DNA from: Treponema sp.
GTDB lineage: Bacteria; Spirochaetota; Spirochaetia; Treponematales; Treponemataceae
Length of the DNA stretch: 64,000 bases
NCBI GenBank assembly: GCA_017938365.1
Contig: JAGBBT010000109.1
Span: forward strand, 1 to 64,000
Direction of reading: 5' to 3'
Both the position numbers and the translations under genes were made by a program. Under the pieces are notes generated by a model that was not told the DNA's origin, ran no database searches, and saw only the letters and a list, made by a program, of their open reading frames with translations. Shown here in pieces: positions 16,675-25,597 of this stretch. Position 1 is the first letter of the stretch; each line of letters begins with the position of its first letter.

Positions 16675-18240
16675 ATGAAGTTACATAGAAAATCTGGAAT
16701 TTTATTGCATCCAACAAGTCTTCCTTGTTCAAAAGGTATTGGTACACTTGGAAAAACTGCCTTTGATTTTGTTGATTGGCTTTCTGAATCGAAAATAAAG
16801 CTTTGGCAAGTTCTTCCTTTAGGACCTACTGGTTATGGAGATAGTCCTTATCAGTCATTTTCTTCTTTTGCGTTAAATCCTTTATTAATTGATTTTGACA
16901 AATTGGTAGAATATGGAATTGTAGAAAATTCTGAAATTATTCCTCCTGATTATATTCGTGATGATGGTAATGTAGATTTCGGAAGTGTTGTTTATTGGAA
17001 AAATTCCGCTCTAAAAGAAATTTCTTTGAATTTTATAAATAAAAAAGATGAAAAACTGAAAAAAGAATTTAAGTCATTTTGTTCTAAAAATAGTTTTTGG
17101 TTAAATGATTACGCATCTTTTATGAGTATAAAAACTTTTTATGAAAATAAAGGAATGTGGAATTCAGCTTGGCCAAAAAAACTTGCTAGTCATGATGAAA
17201 TTGCTGTAGAAGAGTGGAATAAATCTCATAAAAATGAAATTTTGTCTTATAAAATAATTCAATTTTTTGCTTATAAACAGTGGTTAGAATTAAAAGATTA
17301 TGCAGTTTCTAAAAATGTAGAGATTATTGGAGATATTCCAATTTTTGTTTCTCCTGATAGTGCAGATGTTTGGGCTAATCAGAAATTTTTTCAGTTAGAT
17401 AAAAAAGGTGTTCCGAAAGCTGTAGCAGGAGTTCCTCCAGATTATTTTAGTCCCACAGGACAGCTTTGGGGAAATCCCCTATATGATTGGAAAAAATTAA
17501 AAAAAGATGGTTATAAATGGTGGATTTTAAGAATTAAACAAATGTTAACACTTGTTGATTATATTAGAATTGACCATTTTAGAGGTTTTGAAAGTTATTG
17601 GGCTGTTCCCTACGGAAGTGAAAATGCTGTAAATGGAGAATGGTTAAAAGGTCCAGGAAAAGATTTTTTTGATTCTATACGTTTAGAATTAGGAGATTTA
17701 CCTTTAATTGCAGAAGATTTAGGTGTTATTACTGAAGAAGTTAAGGTTCTCAGAGATGAATGTGATTTACCTGGAATGAAAATTATTCAATTTGGATTTG
17801 ATACAGGAGAAGCATGGAAAGGATGTTTAGTGAATTCCTTCTTACCACATAATTATTCTAATTCTAATTGTGTTACTTATACAGGAACTCATGATAATGA
17901 CACAACTCAAGGAATGTTATTTTCTCTTAATGAAGAATGTTTGTGTTTAGTTGCTTCTTATATCTTAGGTAGAAAAGTAGGATTTGAAGAAGCTTCTAAC
18001 TTAAGACACTGTGGTGAATTATGTCGTCAACTTGTTAAAATATGTTTTTCATCTGTTGCTGATTTTGCTATTGTTCCATTACAAGATATTTATTGTGTTG
18101 ATAGTTCTGGCAGAATGAATATGCCTAGTACTAGTGGCTCAAATTGGAGTTGGCGAATGTCTAAAGAAATGCTTTATGGTCAGTGGGCAGAAGAAACAAA
18201 AGAAGAATTAAAAGAATTAAATATGCTTTATGCAAGATGA
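16675..18240 (+). CDS. malQ: 4-alpha-glucanotransferase (amylomaltase)
   Basis: A 521-residue GH77 enzyme. Family landmarks are LHPTSLPCSKGIGTLG at the N-terminus, LGPTGYGDSPYQSFS, DIPIFV, GQLWGNPLY, the nucleophile region RIDHFRGFESYW, the acid/base region IAEDLGVIT and the third carboxylate in THDNDTT. It disproportionates maltodextrins and feeds glycogen or maltose metabolism in the cytoplasm. Length is typical. It appears to be transcribed together with the next gene, 21 bases away. Confidence 0.95.
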   Translation: MKLHRKSGILLHPTSLPCSKGIGTLGKTAFDFVDWLSESKIKLWQVLPLGPTGYGDSPYQSFSSFALNPLLIDFDKLVEYGIVENSEIIPPDYIRDDGNVDFGSVVYWKNSALKEISLNFINKKDEKLKKEFKSFCSKNSFWLNDYASFMSIKTFYENKGMWNSAWPKKLASHDEIAVEEWNKSHKNEILSYKIIQFFAYKQWLELKDYAVSKNVEIIGDIPIFVSPDSADVWANQKFFQLDKKGVPKAVAGVPPDYFSPTGQLWGNPLYDWKKLKKDGYKWWILRIKQMLTLVDYIRIDHFRGFESYWAVPYGSENAVNGEWLKGPGKDFFDSIRLELGDLPLIAEDLGVITEEVKVLRDECDLPGMKIIQFGFDTGEAWKGCLVNSFLPHNYSNSNCVTYTGTHDNDTTQGMLFSLNEECLCLVASYILGRKVGFEEASNLRHCGELCRQLVKICFSSVADFAIVPLQDIYCVDSSGRMNMPSTSGSNWSWRMSKEMLYGQWAEETKEELKELNMLYAR

Positions 18241-18261
18241 TATTTATAAAAAGAGGTTTGT

Positions 18262-19572
18262 ATGAAAAATAAATTAGGACTGTTATGGGAATTATACATC
18301 ACTTTATTTAAAATAGGTATTTGTACTTTTGGTGGTGGAATTGCAATGTTACCAATTTTAGAAAGGGAGCTAGTTGATAGGAAAAATTGGACTAGTAGCG
18401 AAGAATTATTGGATTGGTTTGCAATAGGTCAAAGTACACCTGGTATAATTGCCGTAAATGTTGCAACTTTTATTGGTAATAAACTTGCAGGAGTTATAGG
18501 TGGTATTGTAGGTACATTAGGAATGGTTTCTCCTTCCTTGATAATAATTACTATTATTGCAAAATTTATTAGTAATTTTTCTTCATTGACTTGGGTTCAA
18601 TGTGCTTTGATTGGTATTAATGTATCGGTTGCGGCTCTTTTAACAAATGCTGTATGGAAACTTGTAAAAAAATCTGTGAAGAATGTTTTAGGAGTAATCT
18701 TATTTCTTTCAGCTTTTGTATCTATTTATTTTTTTAAGGTTGATACTGTTTGGGTTATTATTTTTAGTTCTTATGTAGGTGTTCTTATAGGTGCTTTTAA
18801 AGGAGATTACAAAAAAACTGGTGTAATAATATTTGGAATACTATTAGTTATTTCTTTTGTTGGCGTTAGGTATTTAAAATATGAAAAAAATAGTATTTCT
18901 GAAAATAATACAGAAATTGTAAATACTGAAGTGATTAATTCTTCAGATTTATCAGAAAATAATGTGTTAAATCATTATAGTTCTGAAACTTCTAAAGTTT
19001 CTTTGTTTTTTTTGTTTTGTATATTCTTTTATATCGGTCTTATAACTATAGGCGGAGGAATTGTTGCTATTACAATTATGCAGCAATTATTAGTTGAAAA
19101 ATATAACTTATTGTCCACGGAATTATTTTACAATATGGTTGCTATATCTGAATCAACTCCAGGTCCATTAGGAATAAATATGGCAACATATTTAGGTACA
19201 GAACTTTATGGTGTTGGAGGTGGCTTAATAACAACCTTAGGTCAAGTAATGCCATCAATAATTTGTATACTGCTAATTACAAAATTTTTTGCAAAATTTT
19301 CAGATAGGGCTGGTGTAAAAGCTGGGTTTTCAACTTTGAGACCTGCGGTGACAGGAGTAATTGCTGTTGCTGCAATAAAAATATTCGTTCTTGCAATTTT
19401 AAATGTTCCAGAATCTTTATCCTCGTTTGCAAGTGTTCAAACTTGGAAAAATTTAATAAATATTCCTCATATGATTTTTTATATATTAGGATTCACCGTG
19501 CTTAGTAAAACTAAAGTGCATCCTCTATTTATTGTTTTGGCTGGTGGTATATTTGGGGTTTTGATACATTAA
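18262..19572 (+). CDS. Chromate transporter (CHR family), two-domain form
   Basis: A 436-residue membrane protein of two homologous halves. Each half starts with a glycine-rich segment (FGGGIAMLPILERE near residue 24; IGGGIVAITIMQQ near 265), followed by an STPG motif (QSTPGIIAVNVATF; ESTPGPLGINMATY) and a GTLGMVSPS or TTLGQVMPS helix, as in CHR-family proteins. A polar linker of about 50 residues separates the halves. Good ribosome site AGAGG. Chromate is the named substrate of the family, but many relatives have no tested substrate; the physiological anion here is unknown. It follows malQ with no obvious functional link. Confidence 0.85.
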   Translation: MKNKLGLLWELYITLFKIGICTFGGGIAMLPILERELVDRKNWTSSEELLDWFAIGQSTPGIIAVNVATFIGNKLAGVIGGIVGTLGMVSPSLIIITIIAKFISNFSSLTWVQCALIGINVSVAALLTNAVWKLVKKSVKNVLGVILFLSAFVSIYFFKVDTVWVIIFSSYVGVLIGAFKGDYKKTGVIIFGILLVISFVGVRYLKYEKNSISENNTEIVNTEVINSSDLSENNVLNHYSSETSKVSLFFLFCIFFYIGLITIGGGIVAITIMQQLLVEKYNLLSTELFYNMVAISESTPGPLGINMATYLGTELYGVGGGLITTLGQVMPSIICILLITKFFAKFSDRAGVKAGFSTLRPAVTGVIAVAAIKIFVLAILNVPESLSSFASVQTWKNLINIPHMIFYILGFTVLSKTKVHPLFIVLAGGIFGVLIH

Positions 19573-19599
19573 AAAAAATAAATGTATTTATCAATATAA

Positions 19600-19611
19600 A
19601 ATCAGCTGATT
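19600..19611. repeat. 12-bp perfect palindrome
   Basis: AATCAGCTGATT lies 28 bases after the chromate transporter stop. A second small dyad (ATAAAT-GT-ATTTAT) lies just before it at 19579-19592. Neither has a T tail. Could be a protein-binding site or chance. Confidence 0.4.
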
Positions 19612-19645
19612 CATAGTGTAGTTTGTTTACGATAGTTTTTTTTGA

Positions 19646-19654
19646 GGGGGGGGG
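19646..19654 (+). repeat. Intergenic nine-G homopolymer
   Basis: Nine Gs preceded by eight Ts and GA, in the 148-base gap between the convergent chromate transporter and pncB genes. It directly precedes a 14-bp inverted repeat. Confidence 0.9.
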
Positions 19655-19658
19655 ATAC

Positions 19659-19705
19659 CGAAACTGTTATTTGTAAAGTTAGAAATTTTAGAAATAACAG
19701 TTTCG
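19659..19705. repeat. 14-bp perfect inverted repeat beside the poly-G tract
   Basis: CGAAACTGTTATTT at 19659-19672 is the exact reverse complement of 19692-19705, with a 19-base AT-rich loop. It lies downstream of both convergent genes, so it may end transcription of one or both, but no T run follows on the plus strand, and on the minus strand the stem is followed by a C run and then an A run. The stem contains more G and C than the surrounding DNA. Confidence 0.75.
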
Positions 19706-19720
19706 CTGTTCGATATTGTT

Positions 19721-21184
19721 TTATTTAATGCATTTATTTATGAAATCCATTTTTAGTTCTTTTAATTTTTCTGTAAGTGATACTTTATAAATATGAGGAT
19801 TTAAAATTCTTTTATATGAAGAATCAAATGATTCTAACTGTTTTTGCATTGTTGAATGGGCTTTTCTTAAGATTTCACCTGTTTTTATTTTAGGTGTTAT
19901 TCTGTTACCGTTTTCTACGACTTTATGTAGCATAGATTCTACTTTTGATGCACTAAAGGTAAATTGTCTGTAATCAATCATAGGATGATAATATCTATGT
20001 TCTGTATTTGGTTGTATTATTTCTTCTTCTAGTGCAATAATATCTGCTTTTGCATATCCGTTATCATCATATAATCTAAATACATTTTTTATACCTGGGT
20101 TAGTGTTTTTTTCTGGGTTATCACTAAACTTCATAGCTGGAATATTTTTGTTTGTATTTTTATCATAACGTGCTGCCAATTTATATACACCTGTGAAAGA
20201 TGCTTCGTTACCACCTGTAACCATATGGGTTCCCACACCCCAGCTATTTATTGGTGTATTGTTTTGGACTAGAGTTTCTATAATTTCTTCTGTTAGTTCA
20301 TTAGATACTGTAATAGTTGCCTGAGGGAAACCTGCTTTATCTAATTCTTTTCTAACTTCTGTTGTTAGGTATGATATATCTCCAGAATCTAATCGAACTC
20401 CAAAATTGTATCCTTTTTCTACTAACTTAGCTCCTACTGTTATTGCATTTTTTATCCCAGAACGAAGGGTGTCATAAGTATCAATCAAAAAGATTGCTTT
20501 TGTAGGATAAAGTTTTGCATATGCTTCAAAAGCTTCTAATTCAGAAGGAAAAGCCATTATCCATGAATGGGCCATAGTACCCATTACAGGAATATCATAT
20601 AATTTTCCTGCAAGTGTATTACTTGTTCCTGCAGCACCTCCGATAAAAGCTGCTCTAGTAGCACTCATTGCTCCATCATTTCCTTGAGCTCTTCTGAGTC
20701 CAAATTCCATAATTGAACTTTTTTTGCTTGCGAGCCAAATTCTCGCAGTTTTGGTTGCGATAAGTGACTGAAAGTTTATGTGGTTTAGTACCAAACCTTC
20801 AACAATTTGTGCTTCAATTAGATTTGCATGGATTCGTAAAACAGGTTCTTGTGGAAAAACAATAGATCCTTCTTCAAATGCATATATTGTTCCATTGAAT
20901 CTAAAATCTTTCAAATAATTTAAAAATTCATCATCAAAAATATTTTGTAATTTTAAATATTCTATATCTTCTGAACTAAATGTAAAATCTGTAATAGCAT
21001 CAAGCAAAGTATCTAAACCTGCAAAAACAGAGAAACCTCCATTAAAAGGTTGTCTTCTAAAAAAAACATCAAAAACGACATCGTGATTCATGTTATTTTT
21101 CCAATAGCCTTGTGCCATTGTCAATTCATAAAAGTCTGTAAATAATGCGCTGTTGATTGTGCTGTTCTCAATTTTTTGAGCCAT
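19721..21184 (-). CDS. pncB: Nicotinate phosphoribosyltransferase
   Basis: A 487-residue type II phosphoribosyltransferase: ALFTDFYELTMAQGYWK at the N-terminus, FGLRRAQG with the substrate loop, the catalytic-histidine region MAHSWIMAFPSE, TYDT and VRLDSGDI. It converts nicotinate and PRPP to nicotinate mononucleotide with ATP hydrolysis, in NAD salvage. A strong AAGGAAGG ribosome site precedes the start. It lies 138 bases after the dehydrogenase gene on the same strand and has its own promoter with a leader of nearly 100 bases. Confidence 0.95.
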   Translation of the reverse strand: MAQKIENSTINSALFTDFYELTMAQGYWKNNMNHDVVFDVFFRRQPFNGGFSVFAGLDTLLDAITDFTFSSEDIEYLKLQNIFDDEFLNYLKDFRFNGTIYAFEEGSIVFPQEPVLRIHANLIEAQIVEGLVLNHINFQSLIATKTARIWLASKKSSIMEFGLRRAQGNDGAMSATRAAFIGGAAGTSNTLAGKLYDIPVMGTMAHSWIMAFPSELEAFEAYAKLYPTKAIFLIDTYDTLRSGIKNAITVGAKLVEKGYNFGVRLDSGDISYLTTEVRKELDKAGFPQATITVSNELTEEIIETLVQNNTPINSWGVGTHMVTGGNEASFTGVYKLAARYDKNTNKNIPAMKFSDNPEKNTNPGIKNVFRLYDDNGYAKADIIALEEEIIQPNTEHRYYHPMIDYRQFTFSASKVESMLHKVVENGNRITPKIKTGEILRKAHSTMQKQLESFDSSYKRILNPHIYKVSLTEKLKELKMDFINKCIK

Positions 21185-21288
21185 AAGTTTTCCTTCCTTT
21201 GTATAAACTTTAAGTTAAAAAATTCGAAAGTTTTTCTTCAGCGTTTACCAACTTCATAAGTGATAAAATCCGACTTTCTAATGTTTGT

Positions 21289-21317
21289 ATTTTAAGATTT
21301 AGACTGTCTTTAGTCAA
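21289..21317 (-). promoter_or_regulatory. Putative sigma-70 promoter of pncB
   Basis: On the minus strand TTGACT (21317-21312), 17 bases and TAAAAT (21294-21289). The predicted leader runs about 98 bases to the ATG and can form an AAACTTT/AAAGTTT hairpin near 21206-21237, just before the ribosome site. No known riboswitch was recognised. Confidence 0.6.
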
Positions 21318-21322
21318 ATGTG

Positions 21323-22129
21323 TTATTTTAAATAAGGTCGTTTATTATATAAATATGTGTACCTTGCTACTAAATATCTTCCTATTACTCTACTAAAAAA
21401 AGCTGTTATTTTCCATTTTGTTGCCCAAAGTATAATTATTTTTCCTTTCTTTGCTTTTTTTATACAGTGTTTTACAACTTTTTTAGGATCTTTTCCGTGC
21501 AAAACTTCCTTTCTAGCACCATTTGATGCTATATTTGCAAAATTTGTACTTACTGATCCTGGACATAATGCACTCACTTTTATTCCTTTGTCTTTTAATT
21601 CAGAAGCTAAAGCAATTGTAAATGATAAAACATATGATTTGCTTGCTGCGTAAACTGCAAAATTTCCTAAAGGCATAAAAGCTGCTAAGGAGGATACATT
21701 TATAATATTACTGTTTCTTTTTAAGTATGGTAGTGAATAAGAACATATTCCTGTTAGTGAAACACAGTTTAATTCTATCATTTCCATTTCTTTTTCAGTT
21801 GGTGTTTCTTCAAATGGTCCGTAAGTTCCAAAACCAGCATTATTAATTAAATATTCAATTTTAAATTCTGACTTTTTATTTTCTTCTTCGATTAAATTTT
21901 TAAATTTTAGAGAACCTTGAGTACCTGATATATCAATAGCAAAGATTCTTATTTTTAGAAAATCTGTATTATTTAAATCTGATTTTACAGTTAATAGATT
22001 ATTTTCTGAGCGAGCAATAAGCCAAATTTCTCTATTAATGGGTTCTTTTATAAATATACTGTAAAGATGTTTTGCAAATTCTTTTCCTAATCCTGAACTT
22101 GCACCGGTGATTATGGTTACATTTCTCAT
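21323..22129 (-). CDS. Short-chain dehydrogenase/reductase (SDR), substrate unknown
   Basis: A 268-residue classical SDR: cofactor motif TGASSGLG at 8-15, NNAG at 96-99, active-site serine in VSS at 145-147, and Y160-x3-K164 in VYAASKSY. It should be an NAD(P)H-dependent oxidoreductase; R40 after the second strand (IAR) hints at NADPH, but this is weak. A hydrophobic, basic C-terminal tail suggests membrane association of the kind seen in acyl-chain reductases. The start lies 38 bases from a divergent lipoprotein gene and is preceded by a promoter that ends six bases before the ATG. Confidence 0.88.
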   Translation of the reverse strand: MRNVTIITGASSGLGKEFAKHLYSIFIKEPINREIWLIARSENNLLTVKSDLNNTDFLKIRIFAIDISGTQGSLKFKNLIEEENKKSEFKIEYLINNAGFGTYGPFEETPTEKEMEMIELNCVSLTGICSYSLPYLKRNSNIINVSSLAAFMPLGNFAVYAASKSYVLSFTIALASELKDKGIKVSALCPGSVSTNFANIASNGARKEVLHGKDPKKVVKHCIKKAKKGKIIILWATKWKITAFFSRVIGRYLVARYTYLYNKRPYLK

Positions 22130-22135
22130 TATTCC

Positions 22136-22164
22136 ATTTTATAACGATTTACTGATATAATCAA
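22136..22164 (-). promoter_or_regulatory. Putative sigma-70 promoter of the SDR gene, leaderless layout
   Basis: On the minus strand TTGATT (22164-22159), exactly 17 bases, TAAAAT (22141-22136), then six bases (GGAATA) and the ATG. It overlaps the opposite promoter of the GH3 gene base for base. The GGA could act as a weak, very close ribosome site. Confidence 0.6.
22153..22161 (+). promoter_or_regulatory. Perfect extended -10 of the GH3 lipoprotein gene, leaderless layout
   Basis: TGATATAAT at 22153-22161 followed by six bases and the ATG at 22168. No good -35 is present, as expected for an extended -10. The bases between box and ATG (CAAAGA) are not a convincing ribosome site. Confidence 0.6.
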
Positions 22165-22167
22165 AGA

Positions 22168-23451
22168 ATGTTTAGAATATTGTGTTGTATAGTATTTTTA
22201 GCTTCTTTAATTTCATGCTCTAGTTCTGAAAAAAAAGAAAATGCGATTTTAGTAGCAAAGAATAGTGCCATAAAAGAGTATATAAATACTCTTTCTGACG
22301 AAGTTAAGATTTCTCAGTTATTTTTAGTTAACATTGAAGGAAATAAAAATTTTTATAATGTAGAAAAAACAGGAGCTTTATACGGAAACAGAAGAGAAGG
22401 AGTTCCTCTTGTTCCTGGAGGGTGCATATTGTTTTCTTATAATATTGGTGATACTCCTGAACAATTGTTTAACTTCATAAAATCAATTCATTCCTTTTAT
22501 AAAGAGAATAATAATCCCCCTCCGTACATAGCTATTGATCAAGAAGGTGGTGATGTTAATCGTTTACGAAAATTAACTTCAAAATTACCTTCGCAAAAAT
22601 GGATTGCAGAAAACTTTTCAGAAAAACAAGCTAAAGCTTTGTATGATTTTCAAGCAGAACAATTAAAATTACTTGGTATTAATATGAATTTAGCACCTGT
22701 TGTTGAAGTTTCCGATTCATTTAATGAAAAATTCCTAGATACTAGAACTTTTGGAACTTTAGATGATGTAAAAAAATATGGTGAAATTTCGATAAATTCA
22801 TATGAAAGTCATGGAATTGCAACTGTATTAAAACATTTTCCTGGAAATTCTAATGTAGATCCCCATACTGGACTTCCACAATTATTTATTAATCAAAAAA
22901 ACTCAGATTTTTATTTAAAACCTTTTGAAGTATTATTAAATAAATCATCTTGTGTTTTGTTAAGTCATGCGATTGTTAATATTACAGATAATTCTGTAGA
23001 AAACTACAAAGCAATGCCATCATGTTTTTCAGAGTATTGGGTTACTGAATATCTGAGAAATAAATTAAAATTTGATGGGATTATTTTTTCTGATGATATT
23101 TTTATGAGTGCTCTTGCTGATAATGGGTATTCTTCAGATATTGCTGTAGTAAAAGCTATTGAAGCAGGTGTTGATTGTATTATGCTAAGTGAAAAGCGAT
23201 TTGCTGAAGTAGGTGGAATATTATTAAAAAGGGCCGCAGAAGATTCTGTTTTTTCAAATAAAATTGATTCAGCTGTTTTTAATATTATAAAATACAAAAT
23301 TAAAGCAGGTCTTTTAATGTTAGTTCCTATTTCTGAAAATAAAAGACCGTCGTTTAAAGTTAAAGTTTCTGATTTTTTAATGGATTTTGATTCGGAACAT
23401 TTTAATAATTCTTTTAAAAAAGGTACTGAGGTTTTTTATGAAACAGAATGA
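22168..23451 (+). CDS. Glycoside hydrolase family 3 lipoprotein, NagZ-like
   Basis: A 427-residue predicted lipoprotein (lipobox SLIS-Cys17) with a GH3 catalytic domain. Landmarks are AIDQEGGDVNRLR, NLAPVVEVSD, KHFPGNSNVDPHTGLP (the NagZ-type loop carrying the Asp-His acid/base dyad) and GIIFSDDIFMSALA with the nucleophilic aspartate. It lacks a C-terminal GH3 domain, as NagZ does. It probably removes N-acetylglucosamine from peptidoglycan fragments, but unlike cytoplasmic NagZ it would be anchored outside the inner membrane. KHFPGHG is replaced by KHFPGNS. The end overlaps the next gene by 14 bases. Confidence 0.87.
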   Translation: MFRILCCIVFLASLISCSSSEKKENAILVAKNSAIKEYINTLSDEVKISQLFLVNIEGNKNFYNVEKTGALYGNRREGVPLVPGGCILFSYNIGDTPEQLFNFIKSIHSFYKENNNPPPYIAIDQEGGDVNRLRKLTSKLPSQKWIAENFSEKQAKALYDFQAEQLKLLGINMNLAPVVEVSDSFNEKFLDTRTFGTLDDVKKYGEISINSYESHGIATVLKHFPGNSNVDPHTGLPQLFINQKNSDFYLKPFEVLLNKSSCVLLSHAIVNITDNSVENYKAMPSCFSEYWVTEYLRNKLKFDGIIFSDDIFMSALADNGYSSDIAVVKAIEAGVDCIMLSEKRFAEVGGILLKRAAEDSVFSNKIDSAVFNIIKYKIKAGLLMLVPISENKRPSFKVKVSDFLMDFDSEHFNNSFKKGTEVFYETE

Positions 23452-24283
23452 TTTGAGTAAAAAATTAAAAGGTGCAATGGGTTTTGATGTGTATTATGGA
23501 GAATTGTACAAAAATAGATGGGAAGGATTAAAATCTGCTCTTTTATTAAAACCTGATTATGCTGAGTATAATGTTAAGGGGAAAGAATCTTATTTTCTTG
23601 ATACAGGATCTGTTCGTGCTGCACTTGCTTTACCGTTGAAGGGAGCAAAAAATATATTAGATATGTGTGCGGCTCCAGGTGGAAAAACAATCGTACTTGC
23701 TTCTTGTATGGATGCAGATGCAACTTTAATTTCAAATGAAAGGTCTCCAGAAAGAAAAAATAGGTTAGCTCATTCTGTAGAAAATTGTCTGCCTGAGTAT
23801 ATAAAGAATCGTGTTATAACAATATGCAAAGACGGTGCAAAATTGTGTTTATCAGAAAGTAATCGATTTGATAGAATTTTATTGGATGCTCCATGTTCTT
23901 CAGAACGCCATGTTTTAACAGATGAAAAATACTTAAAAGAATGGTCTCCATCGCGTATAAAAACAATTGCAGTTTCTCAATGGGCTTTATTATCTTCCGC
24001 CTATAGAATGTTAAATCCTGATGGATATTTAGTTTATTCTACTTGTGCATTAGATCCAATTGAAAATGATATGATTGTTTCTAAGTTAATAAAGAAATTT
24101 GATGATGTTGAAATTTTAGATCCTGTTATCTCTTCTGATTGTTCCGAATTTACAAATGCAGTACTTCCTGAGGGAGAGAAAAACTTATATGGTTATCATA
24201 TTTTACCAGATGTGCAAAATGGTGCGGGGCCTTTATATTTTTCTTTAATTCATAAAAAGAATAATCTTTTATATAAATCTTAA
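23438..24283 (+). CDS. RsmB/NOP2/NSUN-family RNA cytosine-5 methyltransferase
   Basis: A 281-residue SAM-dependent methyltransferase. The ATG at 23438 has GAGG six bases upstream and gives a sensible N-terminus; an earlier start lies deep inside the previous gene. SAM-binding motif CAAPGGKT at 77-84, the releasing cysteine C153 in DAPCSSERH, and the catalytic cysteine C203 in YSTCALDPIEN. The SERH after motif IV resembles the NSUN3/NSUN4 branch rather than E. coli RsmB. No N-terminal NusB-like domain is present. The target, probably rRNA, is not determined. Confidence 0.88.
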   Translation: MKQNDLSKKLKGAMGFDVYYGELYKNRWEGLKSALLLKPDYAEYNVKGKESYFLDTGSVRAALALPLKGAKNILDMCAAPGGKTIVLASCMDADATLISNERSPERKNRLAHSVENCLPEYIKNRVITICKDGAKLCLSESNRFDRILLDAPCSSERHVLTDEKYLKEWSPSRIKTIAVSQWALLSSAYRMLNPDGYLVYSTCALDPIENDMIVSKLIKKFDDVEILDPVISSDCSEFTNAVLPEGEKNLYGYHILPDVQNGAGPLYFSLIHKKNNLLYKS

Positions 24284-24355
24284 TTAACTAAAAAAGTAGA
24301 CTATTCAGTTTTAATGAGTTAAAATGTTTATGTGCTTTTATAAGGATATGTTTTG

Positions 24356-25597
24356 ATGAGTAATGTAACTAGAGAAAAAAAACTTCAAACCATTATAGAA
24401 ATGGAGCGTATGCTTAATGAAATTCAGGATTTGGATGTTCTTCTTGAGCGTATTTTAACAGAATCTCGAGGAATTGTGCGTGCAGATGCTGGATCTATTT
24501 ATGTTGTTGATGATAATAACTTAAAAATAAAATATGCTCAGAATGATACTCAACTTAGAGGGTTAGCTCCTGGAACAAAGCTTCCGTATGTTTCTTTCTC
24601 TTTTCCTATTAATCAAAAGTCAATTGCTGGATATTGTGTGTCTACAGGAAAAGTACTAAATATTGAAGATGTGTATAATCTTCCTGATACAGTTCCTTAT
24701 TCTTTTAATAAAACCACTGATATGACAACAGGTTATCGATCAAAGTCTATGCTTACGTTACCATTAAAAATGGCAAATGGAAGAGTTTTGGGTGTTTTAC
24801 AAATAATAAATGCACAAAATGAGCAAGGTGAAGTTGTAAGTTTTGATTCCGATGCCGAATTATATATCACTCATTTTGCGACAAATGCAACTCAAGCATT
24901 AGAACATGCATATTTAACTTCCAATATGATAAAAAGAATGCAACGCATGGCAGAATTTAGAGATCCAAAGGAAACTTTTTATCATGTAGAGAGAGTTTCA
25001 TCTTTTTCTCTTGAAATCTATGATCGATGGGCTGCAAATCATGGTATTCCAAATTATGAGCAACAAAAATTTAGAGATAATTTAAAGATAGCTGCTAAAT
25101 GTCATGATTTTGGTAAAATTGGTGTTTCTGATGTTATATTAAAAAAAGAAACTCCACGTTTTACTGATGAAGAAAGAAATATTATGAAGAGTCATACTTG
25201 TATTGGAGCGTTGTTGTTTACAGAACCTGAGTCAAGTATGGATGAAATGTGTAGAGATGTAACTTTATATCATCACGAATGGTGGGATGGTAGTAATAAA
25301 GGTTATCCAGGTAAATTAGATTATAAAAAATATGAAGTAGGGGAACCTGTTCCGTTAGCAGAACCTTTAAGAGGTGATGAAATTCCTTTGGCAGCACGTA
25401 TTGTTGCACTTGCTGATGTATTTGATGCATTAAGTCATAAAAGGGTGTATAAATCTGCTTGGTCAATAGAAGATTCCTTTCAAGAAATTCAAAATCAATC
25501 TGGAACTCAATTTGATCCAGAGGTTGTGATGGCATTTATGCAGGTAAAGGATCGTATATGTGCTATTAATGCAGTTTGGGACAATACTAACGATTAA
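24356..25597 (+). CDS. GAF domain / HD-GYP-type protein, putative c-di-GMP phosphodiesterase
   Basis: A 413-residue signalling protein. The ATG at 24356 follows AAGGA by nine bases; a TTG three bases earlier is unlikely. Residues about 20-185 form a GAF domain (ADAGSIYVVDD, YRSKSMLTLPL, VLGVLQIINA). The second half is an HD-GYP domain with H250-D251 in CHDFGKIG, HHE at 306-308 and ARIVALADVFDALS. The usual DG-x-GYP reads DGSNKGYP at 311-318, that is, two extra residues. HD-GYP enzymes cut cyclic di-GMP to GMP; the insertion leaves activity uncertain. The stop overlaps the convergent YaiI gene by four bases. Confidence 0.88.
   Translation: MSNVTREKKLQTIIEMERMLNEIQDLDVLLERILTESRGIVRADAGSIYVVDDNNLKIKYAQNDTQLRGLAPGTKLPYVSFSFPINQKSIAGYCVSTGKVLNIEDVYNLPDTVPYSFNKTTDMTTGYRSKSMLTLPLKMANGRVLGVLQIINAQNEQGEVVSFDSDAELYITHFATNATQALEHAYLTSNMIKRMQRMAEFRDPKETFYHVERVSSFSLEIYDRWAANHGIPNYEQQKFRDNLKIAAKCHDFGKIGVSDVILKKETPRFTDEERNIMKSHTCIGALLFTEPESSMDEMCRDVTLYHHEWWDGSNKGYPGKLDYKKYEVGEPVPLAEPLRGDEIPLAARIVALADVFDALSHKRVYKSAWSIEDSFQEIQNQSGTQFDPEVVMAFMQVKDRICAINAVWDNTND

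Noticed and set aside
19659..19705. Inverted repeat as a tRNA or structured ncRNA gene
   Set aside because: Single 14-bp stem with an AT-rich loop, no cloverleaf arms, no TTCGA-type T-loop and no promoter.
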